Assembly (NCBI GenBank): GCA_021828635.1
Contig: JAJZEJ010000178.1
Coordinates: 1-5,162, forward strand
Reading direction: 5' to 3'
Source of the DNA: Chloroflexota bacterium
GTDB lineage: Bacteria > Chloroflexota > Ktedonobacteria > Ktedonobacterales > Ktedonobacteraceae
DNA length: 5,162 nt
This document shows, piece after piece, positions 4,360 to 5,162 of this stretch. The position numbers and the translations under genes were made by a program. The notes under the pieces are model-generated. The model worked only from the letters and a program-made list of their open reading frames with translations, searched no databases and was not told where the DNA came from. Numbering within the stretch: the first letter of the stretch is position 1; each line of letters starts with the position of its first letter.

Positions 4360-5162
4360 CTACAAGCGTAGCATGCCAGACGAGCTAAGCAGGCGATTCA
4401 TGAAACGGCTGACAACACGTTCATCGACACGCTTGCCGATACGTGCCAGGAAGACGTTGGCTGGCTCCATACTAATGTTCGGCTCCGTCGTAGGATACTC
4501 GGCGAACCCTTGTGTGGCGAAAAGATGTGTGATCAGTTCACGGTAACGGTAGGGCGTGATGCCCAGACCCTCCATGTCCCAGTGCCAGGAGAGGCCCATT
4601 GCGAAGAGAATCATATCCTCTAGCGCATCCAGTTCAAGCGCGAACTCTAGCAGGCGATGCGCAATGCCCGCGCTCCTCCAGTTGGTGCTGACCTCGATGG
4701 CAACCTCGTAGATATTCTCGATACCCTCCCACCATTCGTCAGCGGGCGCAATCGTGACCTGCCCGACAATCGTACCCGCTGGCGTATGCGCCAGCGCCAG
4801 CGCACAATCTGAGCTACTGGCAAGACCAAGCAGCAATTGATGTTCACGCTCAGGCAAACGGGCAAAAGCTCGCAGGCCATCATCGGCGTGTAGGCGCTCA
4901 ACCAGGGATGGCGGACAAAAATCACGCAGTAGCACTGGCTCTTTCGGCGTCTCCAAGACCTTGCTGCGCGAGGGCGTATCGCTGCGGTTCATATGCAGCA
5001 GATCGAAGAGACCGGCCATCGGCGAACGATGACGTTGTGATGGAAATGCCTGGCGCAGATAGGACGAAAGCAAGAGATGGCGTAGCAGTGCCACCGTGTG
5101 CCGGTTCGTGTTACTGATCTGCCAGCGACGGGGCATAACAGGAAAATCGGCGGGCAAATCCA
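4360..5162 (-). CDS. acuA: AcuA-like GNAT acetyltransferase (acetoin utilization family), 5' end unresolved
   Basis: The frame stays open to the right edge, so the gene may begin outside; a TTG at 5157 would give 265 residues and is used for numbering. The C-terminal 190 residues resemble AcuA: DDGLRAFARLPEREHQLLLGLA (92-113, in that order), the acetyl-CoA-binding GNAT motif EVAIEVSTNWRSAGIAHRLL (151-170, RxxGxA at 161-166), then WHWD (191-194), YRYRE, TTEPNISMEPAN (223-234) and ARIGK (238-242). Bacillus subtilis AcuA acetylates and inactivates acetyl-CoA synthetase; the same role is inferred here. Residues 1-75 are poorly matched, Arg/Ser-rich, and make the protein longer than the Bacillus enzyme of about 210 residues. 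Possible internal starts at 5136, 5019 and 4992 lack ribosome sites. No acuB or acuC gene lies downstream, so any acu operon would have to be upstream, outside the window. Confidence 0.85.
   Translation of the reverse strand, partial: DLPADFPVMPRRWQISNTNRHTVALLRHLLLSSYLRQAFPSQRHRSPMAGLFDLLHMNRSDTPSRSKVLETPKEPVLLRDFCPPSLVERLHADDGLRAFARLPEREHQLLLGLASSSDCALALAHTPAGTIVGQVTIAPADEWWEGIENIYEVAIEVSTNWRSAGIAHRLLEFALELDALEDMILFAMGLSWHWDMEGLGITPYRYRELITHLFATQGFAEYPTTEPNISMEPANVFLARIGKRVDERVVSRFMNRLLSSSGMLRL

Overview
The window looks like a chromosomal segment of a GC-intermediate soil bacterium, most likely a Ktedonobacteria-type Chloroflexota. That guess rests on the mix of proteins: an ECF sigma factor, a soluble Ser/Thr kinase with TPR repeats, a Tat-exported Ferritin_2-type protein and an AcuA-like acetyltransferase. 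It also rests on the roomy intergenic regions. It is inference; no rRNA or other phylogenetic marker is present.

Layout: a plus-strand gene ends at 122. Everything else that is convincingly coding lies on the minus strand and is read from right to left: an AcuA-like GNAT (4360 to the right edge), a 435-bp gap, a secreted ferritin-like protein (3154-3924), a Ser/Thr kinase-TPR protein (1824-3056), a 535-bp gap, an ECF sigma factor (668-1288), and a 73-residue acidic protein (322-543). A textbook intrinsic terminator (224-262) closes the sigma/small-protein unit and faces the end of the plus-strand gene.

Functionally the middle of the window is a signalling and stress neighbourhood: a transcription factor with a small downstream partner, a cytoplasmic protein kinase, and an exported diiron-type protein. 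The AcuA-like enzyme at the right edge points to control of acetate or acetyl-CoA metabolism by protein acetylation. It is separated from the rest by a hairpin and an AT-rich gap, so it is probably a separate transcription unit. No mobile element, CRISPR array, tRNA or rRNA is visible.

The most unusual content is non-coding. Seven places carry long inverted repeats. The most interesting is an 18-bp hairpin between the sigma gene and the 73-codon gene whose 3' arm overlaps the ribosome binding site of the latter. Its imperfect positions are all G-U pairs in the minus-strand RNA. A second is a run of four hairpins (1498-1733) between kinase and sigma gene, readable as a structured minus-strand RNA. 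A third is a widely spaced 18-bp inverted repeat (4035-4103) upstream of the ferritin-like gene.
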